A stretch of DNA of 64,000 nucleotides from Terribacillus halophilus. Its GTDB lineage: Bacteria > Bacillota > Bacilli > Bacillales > Amphibacillaceae. The stretch is from positions 584,824 through 648,823 of the forward strand of contig NZ_LT727828.1 in assembly GCF_900162685.1 (NCBI RefSeq). Direction: 5' to 3'. The translations under genes were made by a program, and so were the position numbers. Shown here in pieces: positions 34,782 to 43,119 of the stretch. Within the stretch, counting starts at the first letter, position 1, and each line of letters starts with the position of its first letter. The notes below the pieces were generated by a model that had not been told where the DNA came from, searched no databases, and worked only from the letters and a program-made list of their open reading frames with translations.

Positions 34782-36221
34782 GTGCATATATTTGCGTATT
34801 TATTAGGATTATTAACTATTATAAATATCCTCCTCGCATTGGCAATCGTTTTCTTGGAAAGGCGGGATGCTAGTGTTACATGGGCTTGGCTGCTTGTGCT
34901 CGTTTTTATACCAGTAGCGGGATTTATCGTTTATCTACTATTCGGCCGCAAACTCTCAGGAAAAATATTCACCTGGGATACAAAATCGAGGCTTGGTGTT
35001 AAGAAGCAAGTGCAAGCCCAATTGCGGGCTATTGAGGAAAATACATTTTCTTATAGGCAACCTGCTGTTGAGGAGTACAAAGGCCTTGCCTACATGCATC
35101 TGCGTAATGATGATGCAATATTGACCCAAGGCAATGAAGTAGAAGTCTTCACGGATGGGAACAAGAAATTCGATGCACTTCTACAAGATTTAGAACAAGC
35201 GAAGAATCATATTCATCTCTTGTATTACATTGTGCGTAGTGACAAACTAGGGGAACGGCTGGCAGATGTACTTATAAGGAAAGCGCATGAAGGCGTTAAA
35301 GTACGGTTCCTGTACGATGATATGGGTTCAAGAAGTATTAAGAAGAGCTATGTACGCAAGCTGATAGAAGCTGGCGTTGAAATTGAAGCCTTCTTTCCAT
35401 CCTTCATTCCTAAAATTAACTTGAAGCTCAATCATCGAAATCACCGGAAGCTGGCGATTATTGATGGCCAGGTAGGGTACATTGGCGGGTTTAATATCGG
35501 CGATGAGTACTTAGGTGAAGATCAGAAATTCGGTTACTGGCGTGATACACATCTGCGGATCACTGGTGAAGCAGTGCGAGCCATGCAGACACGCTTCATT
35601 TTGGATTGGAACCAAGCTTCCCGGCATGATATTGAATACGAAGATCGCTATTATCTGTCAGAGCCAGTTGGCAATGTCGGGATGCAAATTGTCTCCAGCG
35701 GACCTGATTCGGAATGGGAACAGATAAAACATGGCTATATCAAGATGATTCTTTCAGCCAAAAAATACGTGTATATCCAAACGCCGTATTTCATTCCGGA
35801 TGAAAGTTTGGCAGACGCCCTGAAGGTTGCGGTACTGTCGGGTGTCGATGTGCGGATAATGATTCCGAATAAGCCCGATCATCCATTCGTTTATTGGGCA
35901 ACATATTCGAATGTTGGTGAGCTGATTAAAGCGGGTGCGCAAGTTTATATTTACCAAAATGGCTTCCTGCATGCCAAGACGATTGTTGTCGATGACAAGA
36001 TTGCTTCTGTCGGTACAGCCAATATTGATGTCCGCAGCTTCCGGCTGAATTTTGAAGTAAATGCATTTTTATATGATCAAAATACAGCAGGGGTATTGAA
36101 AGAAAAATTTGAAGAGGATATCCTATTATCAACACAGCTTTCACATAATCTATATCTGCAGAGATCAAATTGGATTCGATTTAAAGAATCTATCTCGCGT
36201 TTGATCTCCCCGATCTTGTAG
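34782..36221 (+). CDS. cls: Cardiolipin synthase
   Basis: Cls joins two phosphatidylglycerol molecules to cardiolipin and glycerol at the membrane. GTG 34782 is chosen because AGGGAG sits eight bases upstream and the protein then begins MHIFAYLLGLLTIIN, like B. subtilis ClsA; ATGs at 34755 and 34764 lack a ribosome binding site. The 479 residues have two TM helices (about 3-25, 36-56) with ERRDASVTWAWLLVL between, then two PLD domains with HKD motifs HRNHRKLAIIDGQVGYIGG and HAKTIVVDDKIASVGTANID. An extended -10 (TGATACTAT, about 34722-34730) may drive it. The thioesterase gene follows after 30 bases. Confidence 0.93.
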   Translation: MHIFAYLLGLLTIINILLALAIVFLERRDASVTWAWLLVLVFIPVAGFIVYLLFGRKLSGKIFTWDTKSRLGVKKQVQAQLRAIEENTFSYRQPAVEEYKGLAYMHLRNDDAILTQGNEVEVFTDGNKKFDALLQDLEQAKNHIHLLYYIVRSDKLGERLADVLIRKAHEGVKVRFLYDDMGSRSIKKSYVRKLIEAGVEIEAFFPSFIPKINLKLNHRNHRKLAIIDGQVGYIGGFNIGDEYLGEDQKFGYWRDTHLRITGEAVRAMQTRFILDWNQASRHDIEYEDRYYLSEPVGNVGMQIVSSGPDSEWEQIKHGYIKMILSAKKYVYIQTPYFIPDESLADALKVAVLSGVDVRIMIPNKPDHPFVYWATYSNVGELIKAGAQVYIYQNGFLHAKTIVVDDKIASVGTANIDVRSFRLNFEVNAFLYDQNTAGVLKEKFEEDILLSTQLSHNLYLQRSNWIRFKESISRLISPIL

Positions 36222-36251
36222 CCGAAGTCTGGCAGAAAGAAGGAAAATCAA

Positions 36252-36791
36252 GTGAAATCAAAACCATGTATCGCGTCTTTAACAGTGAAAACATCCCATG
36301 TACTTCCTCCTGATACAAATACACACGGTACCTTGTTCGGAGGAACGCTGATGGCTCATATTGATGATGTTGCTGCAATTGCTGCCTACCGTCATGCCAG
36401 ACAGCTTGTTGTAACAGCTTCTACCGATAGCGTCGATTTTCTTGCTCCTGTAAAAGTAGGAGATACCATTTGCGTGGAGGCATTTGTAACCTGGACGAGC
36501 AACACTTCCATGGAAGTGTTCGTCAAAGCAGTAACAGAAGATTTGCGCACAGGAGACAGAAAAGTATCAGCAACAGCATTCGTTACCATGGTTGCACTCG
36601 ATGATAACAAACAGCCAATTGAGGTGCCGGAAGTATTTCCAGAAAGCCCAGAAGAGAAGTGGCTATATGATGGTGCTCCGCAGCGTGCTGCGTATCGGAA
36701 AGAACGCTTGAAAAGATCCAAAGAGATGGCAGTAGCATTCGGAACAGATTATCCTTGGTTCCGCAATGATGGCCGTAACTTTGACGAATAA
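36252..36791 (+). CDS. ykhA: Hotdog-fold acyl-CoA thioesterase (YkhA type)
   Basis: GTG 36252 follows AGAAGGAAAATCAA. The 179-residue protein matches YkhA in length and has a single hotdog domain with the thioesterase motif NTHGTLFGGTLMAHIDDVAAIAA, where Asn and the helix Asp act in catalysis, then SVDFLAPVKVGD. A C-terminal charged tail completes it. It hydrolyses acyl-CoA esters in the cytoplasm and may tune fatty acid pools. Location behind cls suggests shared transcription. A hairpin terminator follows. Confidence 0.92.
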   Translation: MKSKPCIASLTVKTSHVLPPDTNTHGTLFGGTLMAHIDDVAAIAAYRHARQLVVTASTDSVDFLAPVKVGDTICVEAFVTWTSNTSMEVFVKAVTEDLRTGDRKVSATAFVTMVALDDNKQPIEVPEVFPESPEEKWLYDGAPQRAAYRKERLKRSKEMAVAFGTDYPWFRNDGRNFDE

Positions 36792-36793
36792 GA

Positions 36794-36845
36794 AGAAAGA
36801 CGAGCTTGCTGTCATGCAAGGCTCGTCTTTCTTTATGTTAAGCTA
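36794..36845 (+). terminator. Terminator of cls-ykhA
   Basis: AAAGACGAGC-TTGC pairs with GCAAG-GCTCGTCTTT around a short loop (36796-36840), followed by CTTTAT. Confidence 0.8.
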
Positions 36846-36983
36846 TTTGTCTCCAGGACATTGTATATTTTTTAAATAATGACAATTCAATTCGTACTAA
36901 TTATCATATGTTTTATTTGGAGAAGGAATTTTGCCTATAAATGTCGAAAAGAGGTAGAAAATTGTTCGATGGGGACTGGTTTA

Positions 36984-37928
36984 ATGAATAAAAAAGTGAA
37001 GATTTTGGTCAGTTGGATTATTGGTTTTTCCTTAACGACCCTAATATTTATAGGTGTCGGAGAGGCTTTGGTGAAAATTTTCAGTCACTGGAACGACGAA
37101 AAATATACTACATTCTCTATGGTAAGGTGGTTGAGCTTTGTAATAGCTCTTATTGTAATATCTGCTGGAATAGCAAAATATCTTAGAACGAATGACAACG
37201 CCGTTTCAATTGGGTTTACCAACATTCCTAATATTGTTTACGATGAACAATTTGAAAAAGCTAAGGATTATAAAGACAAGAGGTTGATTAAAAAAAATAC
37301 GGAATTACACGAGAAAATTAATGCGTTGGAGGATTACAACATAGATCTGATTGCAGAGCTTGAAACAAAGGGCCTAGAGATGGATGAGATTACGTATATC
37401 AGTGATATTTTTATCAGACATCATAAAAATACAAGTAGGCTGGTTAGGTCGCTAACGCAACTCATGGAAGAAGGGAAACAAAATTGGAAGTATGAGTTTT
37501 GTAATAATGTATTAGATGAATGTGTCACTATTCTTCTTGAAGATCGAGCTGATAAATCTTCAACTATTTACTTTATAAACGATGAAAGTAAACTTGAAAT
37601 GTTCGCATATAATAGAATAGAATTTAGTTCATCGAGGGAAAGAGTATTTAAAAAAGGAGATGGTTTTGCAGGACATATTTGGGAAACTGGCGAAACATTA
37701 TTAATAAATGACGTATCATTGGACAATGAACACTTTCAAGGAGAATTTGCACCTGTACATGAGTACGGATCTATACTCGGTGTCCCAATAAAGATAGGGA
37801 AAGAGGTAGTAGGAGTTCTTTGTATTCAAAGTGAGAAAGCAGAGGACTTTGCTGAAGATGATGAAAGAACGGTGGTCTTCTATGCAGAAATGTGTGGGTT
37901 GGCTCACTTTTATGATAGAATGAATTAG
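36984..37928 (+). CDS. Membrane-anchored GAF domain protein
   Basis: The likely start is ATG 36984, 8 bases after GGGGAC; ATG 36969 is an alternative. The 314 residues comprise two TM helices (about 7-29 and 46-66), a long charged coiled coil (about 90-170, KKNTELHEKINALEDYNIDLIAE) and a C-terminal GAF domain with KKGDGFAGHIWETGETLLIND and GSILGVPIKIGKEVVGVLCIQ. No output domain (kinase, GGDEF, nuclease) is present, so it is a receptor or scaffold that would signal through a partner. Codon usage is visibly AT-richer than the neighbours, suggesting recent acquisition. A 57-residue gene follows in the same transcript. Confidence 0.75.
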   Translation: MNKKVKILVSWIIGFSLTTLIFIGVGEALVKIFSHWNDEKYTTFSMVRWLSFVIALIVISAGIAKYLRTNDNAVSIGFTNIPNIVYDEQFEKAKDYKDKRLIKKNTELHEKINALEDYNIDLIAELETKGLEMDEITYISDIFIRHHKNTSRLVRSLTQLMEEGKQNWKYEFCNNVLDECVTILLEDRADKSSTIYFINDESKLEMFAYNRIEFSSSRERVFKKGDGFAGHIWETGETLLINDVSLDNEHFQGEFAPVHEYGSILGVPIKIGKEVVGVLCIQSEKAEDFAEDDERTVVFYAEMCGLAHFYDRMN

Positions 37929-37944
37929 TATAAGGAGTGCTTTT

Positions 37945-38118
37945 ATGACAACTCTAAAAAATAAAAATACTGGTTTGAGAATTGTCCAGAATAGGGACAA
38001 GAGATTAGCATCGTCTAGGACTAGAACCAATCAATTACTTGAGAGAGCGGCGGGTTTAGGGTTAGTTGATACCTATGTTGATAGAAAAGGAAGAGTGCGT
38101 ACAAAAAAAGAACAATAG
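37945..38118 (+). CDS. Small basic protein, 57 residues
   Basis: ATG 37945 follows ATAAGGAGTGCTTTT, and TAG is at 38116. The sequence is rich in Arg and Lys (NRDKRLASSRTRTNQLLERA, then VDRKGRVRTKKEQ) and probably forms a helix-turn with a basic tail, so a nucleic-acid-binding role is conceivable. The gap to the GAF gene is 16 bases, and both share the same AT-rich composition. A strong terminator follows. I do not recognise a family; function unknown. Confidence 0.65.
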   Translation: MTTLKNKNTGLRIVQNRDKRLASSRTRTNQLLERAAGLGLVDTYVDRKGRVRTKKEQ

Positions 38119-38151
38119 TTGGACAAGCATATATGGCTTTTTGTTAATTTT

Positions 38152-38204
38152 AAAAAGCGAATTTAGAAAATTACTTCAGCTCAATTTTCTAAATTCGCTT
38201 TTTT
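38152..38204 (+). terminator. Terminator after the GAF/small-protein pair
   Basis: AAAAAGCGAATTTAGAAAATT (38152-38172) pairs almost perfectly with 38183-38203, with a T run at the end. Confidence 0.85.
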
Positions 38205-38260
38205 ATATAGATTTATGAATTCTTTAAAAATGGTTTATAAAAAATACGACAATCTAGCTA

Positions 38261-38363
38261 GAAATAAACGTTGACTCCTGAGGGAGGAAGGTCTATTTAG
38301 ACCGTGCAATGCGTTAGCACGAGAAGGGTCACCAGCCGCTCTCGGAAAGTAGAGTGTATTTTC
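38261..38363 (-). repeat. Palindromic interspersed repeat element, copy 2 (decayed)
   Basis: On the minus strand this reads as the element at 21471-21576: GAAAATACACTCTACTTTCC at the start, GCGGCTGGTGACCC, then CTCGTGCTAACGCATTGC and a CAGGAGTC...TTTATTTC end. Many substitutions have broken the internal pairing, so it is an older copy. It lies between the GAF islet and the methyltransferase gene. Confidence 0.7.
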
Positions 38364-38401
38364 GAAGCGACGATTTAGGTGTCCCCAAAGTTCTTCGTAT
38401 T

Positions 38402-40027
38402 CTAACCCTTCTGCGTTTGTCCCAATTCCTCTTCATCCTCACAAGGTCGAATCAACGCATTGAATACATCATTCAGCATTTGAAAATGATAGGTCTTCTC
38501 GCGCTCATCTCCATCATGTATCATCAGGTATTCAAGTCGTGTGTAGATGTCCAGAATTTCATGCTTTTGTTCGTCAGTTAGTGCCTGGACATCCAGTACA
38601 AGCGATGTATTCACATCTTTTGCTTCTAATTTCTTCAGATCTTTCCCGTATTCTTTATGTGGATTGGCCATCAACTCTTGTGCTATGTCACTGAGGAAGT
38701 AAGCCATAAAAAGATCGACATCTTGCTCGTACTCTTCATAAAGGTAAATACCGATTAACTGGTCAAGGTGACGTACATTTGTTTTATTACGGACAATCTG
38801 TATGCTCTTTCGGTTAAAAACACTTACTAAAATTGGTGCAGGATCTAAAACTGAGAATCGATACCAAGGTGTTCTGGAACGGATTGTATGGCGCTGGTCG
38901 ACCCGATGCGCCTTCCCGTCCGCTAAATACTGCATCACAGCATGTTCCAGCTCCTGTTTATCATCAACGCAAAGCAAAAGCATTTGCTCATCCTGCTGCA
39001 CGAGTCGCTTGTAGTCAATGTAAGTGAAGAATGGATCCTTCAGCTGACTTGACTTCGAAAGACAAGGCAGAAAGTGCTGCGACCCAATTTGCCACTGCTT
39101 CATTTTACTGTTATTAAAGCAGAAGTACTGATTCGAACCGGTCTTCATGCCATGCTTTGCAGCAGCGAAATGATTTAGTGGCTGTACATTTGTATAACGT
39201 TTCTGATTTTCTTGATAAAAATGCAGACGCCACTTACTAGCAGGATTAAGATCCTGAAGCCGTCGTACAATCCCAATTGGTTTTTCCCGGCTGGATGTTA
39301 TATACGCTGCAGCCTGCTCTAGCTCTATATCGGACTGTGTCCGGATGAATTCAATCGTATCTGTCTTTTTCGACTTGTCGAATAAAAGCAGGGAACTTGT
39401 TGTTGCTGCTCCTTTAAACCATCCCATTTGGATATCAGTATTGATAATCATCGACAAGCTGCAGTCCAGCAGAAGGTATTCTTTTATCTTTGTACCATAT
39501 CGGGCATTTAAGAAGTCTGAAGGAACGATAAAGGCAGCTCGTCCATTTTCGTTTAACTGGTGCAATGCCTTCAGCAGGAATAAACCGTAAAAATTCGTGT
39601 ATGTAGAAAGCGTAATGTCCATTCTCTGCCGGAATAGATTTAAGTAGATTTCTCTCTCATCTTCATTACGAAATGGGATATACGGAGGGTTGCAAAGGAT
39701 AGCATCATACTTTGTATCCCATCCTTCTGAAAGAAAATCCCGTTCATGCAGCTGGACGGCTGATTGTGAATTGAAGAAATTACGATTTGCGTCCAGGATC
39801 TCTGAATCCTCTTCATATGCATCAATTTTATAAGTGCTTGGTATATTTTTTATTAATTTTCCAAGGCCGACAGCTGGATCGAGCAGACGCTCGCCCTCCA
39901 GGTTGTGAAGCACCCATTGTTTCATCATGTCTGCTATTGCATCTGGGGTGAAATATTGGCCATAGTGCCGACGATGGAGTGCGGAACTTGTATTTAAATA
40001 CGATTCTTCTAATCTATGTTCTTCCAC
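38402..40027 (-). CDS. Orphan N6-adenine DNA methyltransferase
   Basis: The start is GTG 40027 behind GGAGGTGTGCCT; the longer frame has no site. The 541-residue protein has GQYFTPDAIA (motif X, about 23-32), SAM-binding LLDPAVGLGK (motif I, 48-57) and the catalytic NPPY (113-116), the gamma-type order of TaqI/Eco57I-like N6-adenine methylases. The C-terminal half (about 250-541) is likely the target-recognition domain. No endonuclease, specificity subunit or BREX-type partner flanks it. It could be a solitary epigenetic methylase, or the surviving half of a restriction system. The recognition sequence cannot be predicted. Confidence 0.85.
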   Translation of the reverse strand: MEEHRLEESYLNTSSALHRRHYGQYFTPDAIADMMKQWVLHNLEGERLLDPAVGLGKLIKNIPSTYKIDAYEEDSEILDANRNFFNSQSAVQLHERDFLSEGWDTKYDAILCNPPYIPFRNEDEREIYLNLFRQRMDITLSTYTNFYGLFLLKALHQLNENGRAAFIVPSDFLNARYGTKIKEYLLLDCSLSMIINTDIQMGWFKGAATTSSLLLFDKSKKTDTIEFIRTQSDIELEQAAAYITSSREKPIGIVRRLQDLNPASKWRLHFYQENQKRYTNVQPLNHFAAAKHGMKTGSNQYFCFNNSKMKQWQIGSQHFLPCLSKSSQLKDPFFTYIDYKRLVQQDEQMLLLCVDDKQELEHAVMQYLADGKAHRVDQRHTIRSRTPWYRFSVLDPAPILVSVFNRKSIQIVRNKTNVRHLDQLIGIYLYEEYEQDVDLFMAYFLSDIAQELMANPHKEYGKDLKKLEAKDVNTSLVLDVQALTDEQKHEILDIYTRLEYLMIHDGDEREKTYHFQMLNDVFNALIRPCEDEEELGQTQKG

Positions 40028-40266
40028 AGGCACACCTCCATTAAGAAAAATAGGAAAAAACAACTAGATTTATTGTATTACAAAATCAACATAGTTTTCC
40101 AGTAAAAGGAGGTGTATTTCGCGAAAAATCAACAATAAAGCCGAAAGTTTAGAAAATTAACTCTTTCTGCTGGCATGCATCCGCGTTGGTTGATAGACAG
40201 GAAGGAATAGGAGTATAATACAATTAGCTATTAAAAATGACAGCAGATGCAAAGGGGTTGCAACAC

Positions 40267-41076
40267 ATGAAAAAAGCATTAACAATCGCAGGTTCAGATT
40301 CCTCTGGCGGAGCGGGTATTCAAGCAGACCTAAAAACAATGCAGGAGTTCGGCGTATACGGTATGTCAGCTGTAACGACAATCGTTGCGATGGACCCTTA
40401 TAATAATTGGCACCATAATGTATTTCCGGTTGATGTAAATACAGTGAAAGAACAGTTGAACACAATTGTGGTAGGTGCAGGTGTTGATGCAGTGAAGACT
40501 GGAATGCTCGGTTCTCCTGAAATCATTGAATTGGCCGCAAACATGATCAGTGAAAACAATATTCCAAATGTCGTTATTGATCCAGTTATGGTATGTAAAG
40601 GTGCAGACGAAGAACTGCAGCCAGAGAATACTGTGAGTTTGCGTGAAAAGCTTGTTCCGCTGGCAACAGTGATTACGCCTAATTTATTTGAAGCAGCCAA
40701 GCTTGCGCAGATGCCGTTGATTCACTCGGTGGAAGAAATGAAAGAAGCAGCAAAGAAAATTCATGAACTTGGTGCGAAGTATGTACTTGTTAAAGGCGGC
40801 AGCAAGCTGGAAACAGATAAAGCAATTGACGTGCTTTATGACGGAGAAACATTCGAAATCCTCGAAAATGAAAACGTGGATACAACGTATACGCACGGTG
40901 CAGGCTGTACGAGCTCTGCAGCAATCTGTGCATTGCTCGCCAATGGCAGCAGTGTGAAGGAAGCTATCTATGAATCGAAGACGTTCATCACAGAAGCGAT
41001 TCGCGGAGGCTTCAAACTGAATGAATATGTTGGCCCTGTCAATCACGGTGCCAGAAAGTCCATGCCACAGCAATAA
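40267..41076 (+). CDS. pdxK: Pyridoxine/pyridoxal kinase (PdxK/ThiD family)
   Basis: The start is ATG 40267 (MKKALTIAGSDSSGGAGIQADLK) after AAAGGGGTTGCAACAC. The 269-residue ribokinase-fold enzyme phosphorylates pyridoxine, pyridoxal or pyridoxamine. It resembles B. subtilis PdxK rather than ThiD: VVIDPVMVCKGADE, ITPNLFEA and the ATP-site THGAGCTSSAA are all present. The Cys in HGAGC is the lid cysteine reported for the Bacillus enzyme. Hydroxymethylpyrimidine kinase activity is possible as well. A weak hairpin separates it from the next gene. Confidence 0.9.
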   Translation: MKKALTIAGSDSSGGAGIQADLKTMQEFGVYGMSAVTTIVAMDPYNNWHHNVFPVDVNTVKEQLNTIVVGAGVDAVKTGMLGSPEIIELAANMISENNIPNVVIDPVMVCKGADEELQPENTVSLREKLVPLATVITPNLFEAAKLAQMPLIHSVEEMKEAAKKIHELGAKYVLVKGGSKLETDKAIDVLYDGETFEILENENVDTTYTHGAGCTSSAAICALLANGSSVKEAIYESKTFITEAIRGGFKLNEYVGPVNHGARKSMPQQ

Positions 41077-41094
41077 GCAGGTCTGGATAAGGAA

Positions 41095-41121
41095 AAGCCG
41101 CCTGGAACGGGCGGTTTTTCT
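41095..41121 (+). terminator. Short hairpin between pdxK and yfmR
   Basis: CCGCC and GGCGG arms around TGGAACG are followed by TTTTTC, directly before the yfmR ribosome binding site. It may attenuate rather than fully stop transcription. Confidence 0.6.
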
Positions 41122-41145
41122 TTGTTCGGGAAGGAGATAGATTGT

Positions 41146-43038
41146 ATGCGAATTTTTAGTGTGGAGAACCTGACGAAGACGTATGGAGACAAACAGTTAT
41201 TCGAACGCATTGCTTTTCATATAGAAAGCCGGGAGCGAATCGGACTTGTCGGTGTAAATGGAACCGGAAAGTCGACGCTGTTAAAAGTATTAGCTGGTAT
41301 AGAGGGTGCAGATAGCGGGGATATTGACCATAGCAAAACGTTCCAGCTTGCTTATTTAGCGCAGGAACCTGAGCTTACAGCAGGAAAGACAGTACTGGAA
41401 GAGGTATTCAGTGGAACAAGCCCTCTTCTGCAGACGATTCGCACTTATGAAGAAGCCATTGCTGCATTGGAGCAAAACCCAGAAGACACCAAGACGCAGA
41501 ACCGTTTATTCCAACTGCAAGCAAAGATGGACGCAGAAGATGCGTGGGATGCGAGCACGCAGGCGAAGACGATCTTGACTAAACTGGGTGTCGATTATTA
41601 TAGTGCCTCTGTCGATACATTGTCTGGCGGACAGCGAAAACGGGTAGCTTTAGCGAAAGCACTCATACAGCCAGCTGATTTATTGCTTCTGGATGAGCCA
41701 ACCAACCATCTGGATAATGAAACGATTGAATGGCTGGAAAGTTATTTGCCAAACTATCCTGGAGCGCTTCTGTTAGTGACGCACGATCGGTATTTCTTAA
41801 ATCGGATTACCAGTCATATATTCGAGTTGGAGCTGGGCAGCCTTTATCGATATGAAGGAAACTATGAAACATACTTGACGAAGAAAGCGGAGCGGAAAGC
41901 ACAAACCTTACTGGATCAGGAGAAACATCAAAACACGATGCGCCGGGAGCTTGCCTGGCTCCGCCGTGGTGCTAAAGCACGGACGACGAAACAAAAAGCA
42001 AGAATTCAGCGTGTGGAAGAGATGAAGGAAACCAAGTTCCAGACCCAAGACAATGAATTAAATCTTCAAGTGGGGGCAGCGCGGTTAGGTAAGAAAGTAT
42101 TAGAAGCAAAAGATCTGACGGTTCAATTTGGTGAAAAACCTTTGTTCAGCCATTTTGATTTTCTGTTCAAACCAGGTGATCGAATTGGCATTATCGGACC
42201 GAATGGGAGCGGAAAGACATCGCTTTTGAATACACTTGCCCGCAAAATCCAGCCAACTGCAGGAGAAGTTGAGACGGGAGAAACGGTTAAGCTCGGATAT
42301 TATACACAGCTGCAGCAGGATATGGACCAGCAGCTCCGTATTATTGACTATATTAAGGAAGTTGCAGAGGTAATAACAACTGCAGATGGAGATGTAATAA
42401 CGGCAGAGCAGATGCTCGAGCAATTCCTCTTCCCGCGAAGTCATCAATATACGTATATTCACCGGCTTTCTGGCGGAGAGCGGAAACGATTGTACTTGCT
42501 GCGTGTCTTGATGGAAGAGCCAAATGTTCTCTTTCTTGATGAACCGACGAATGACTTAGACACAGAGACACTAGGCATTCTGGAGGATTACCTGGATGGC
42601 TATCCAGGCGTTGTCATAACTGTTTCCCACGACCGATACTTTTTAGATCGTGTCGTAGACCAGCTTATTGTTTTTGAAGGTGCAGGATCTGTTTCCACAT
42701 TTTATGGCAATTATAGTGAGCATAGAGAAAAGATATTGGAGCAGCCCAAAGTGCAGCAGCAAAAAGCAGCAGCTGTACCGGATCGTAAAGAAAAGAAAAA
42801 GCAAAAACTGTCGTACAAGGAACAGCAAGAGTGGAATTCGATTGAAGATGAAATCGCCGAGCTGGAAGAACGGATAGAAGCTTGCGCGACAGGGATAACA
42901 GATGCGGGCAGCGACAGCGAGCGCGTCCAGCAGCTCTTTACAGAACAGCAGGAGCTAGAACAGCAGTTAGAGAAGAAAATGGAACGATGGGAAGCATTAT
43001 CTCTCGTTGTGGAAGAAATTGAAAATCAGAAGAGCTAA
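41146..43038 (+). CDS. yfmR: ABC-F family ATPase YfmR (Uup type)
   Basis: The start is ATG 41146 after GAAGGAGATAGATTGT. The 630 residues match B. subtilis YfmR (629). Two complete nucleotide-binding domains are seen: Walker A GVNGTGKST and GPNGSGKTS, signatures LSGGQRKR and LSGGERKR, Walker B LLLDEPTNHLD and FLDEPTNDLD. The linker has the basic segment RRGAKARTTKQKARIQR, and a C-terminal coiled coil spans about 545-630. YfmR helps ribosomes through polyproline and other stalls together with EF-P. Full conservation suggests an active enzyme. Confidence 0.92.
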   Translation: MRIFSVENLTKTYGDKQLFERIAFHIESRERIGLVGVNGTGKSTLLKVLAGIEGADSGDIDHSKTFQLAYLAQEPELTAGKTVLEEVFSGTSPLLQTIRTYEEAIAALEQNPEDTKTQNRLFQLQAKMDAEDAWDASTQAKTILTKLGVDYYSASVDTLSGGQRKRVALAKALIQPADLLLLDEPTNHLDNETIEWLESYLPNYPGALLLVTHDRYFLNRITSHIFELELGSLYRYEGNYETYLTKKAERKAQTLLDQEKHQNTMRRELAWLRRGAKARTTKQKARIQRVEEMKETKFQTQDNELNLQVGAARLGKKVLEAKDLTVQFGEKPLFSHFDFLFKPGDRIGIIGPNGSGKTSLLNTLARKIQPTAGEVETGETVKLGYYTQLQQDMDQQLRIIDYIKEVAEVITTADGDVITAEQMLEQFLFPRSHQYTYIHRLSGGERKRLYLLRVLMEEPNVLFLDEPTNDLDTETLGILEDYLDGYPGVVITVSHDRYFLDRVVDQLIVFEGAGSVSTFYGNYSEHREKILEQPKVQQQKAAAVPDRKEKKKQKLSYKEQQEWNSIEDEIAELEERIEACATGITDAGSDSERVQQLFTEQQELEQQLEKKMERWEALSLVVEEIENQKS

Positions 43039-43119
43039 GGCATATTTCGTGCCATAATGCTCATACTTTACTAGAATGGAAGAATAGTCTGAATTCAGTA
43101 ACGGGAAGGATTGATTCCA

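Noticed and set aside
36984-40027. Complete restriction-modification, BREX or DISARM system
   Set aside because: Only a methylase is present; no endonuclease, ATPase, PglZ or helicase partner is encoded nearby.
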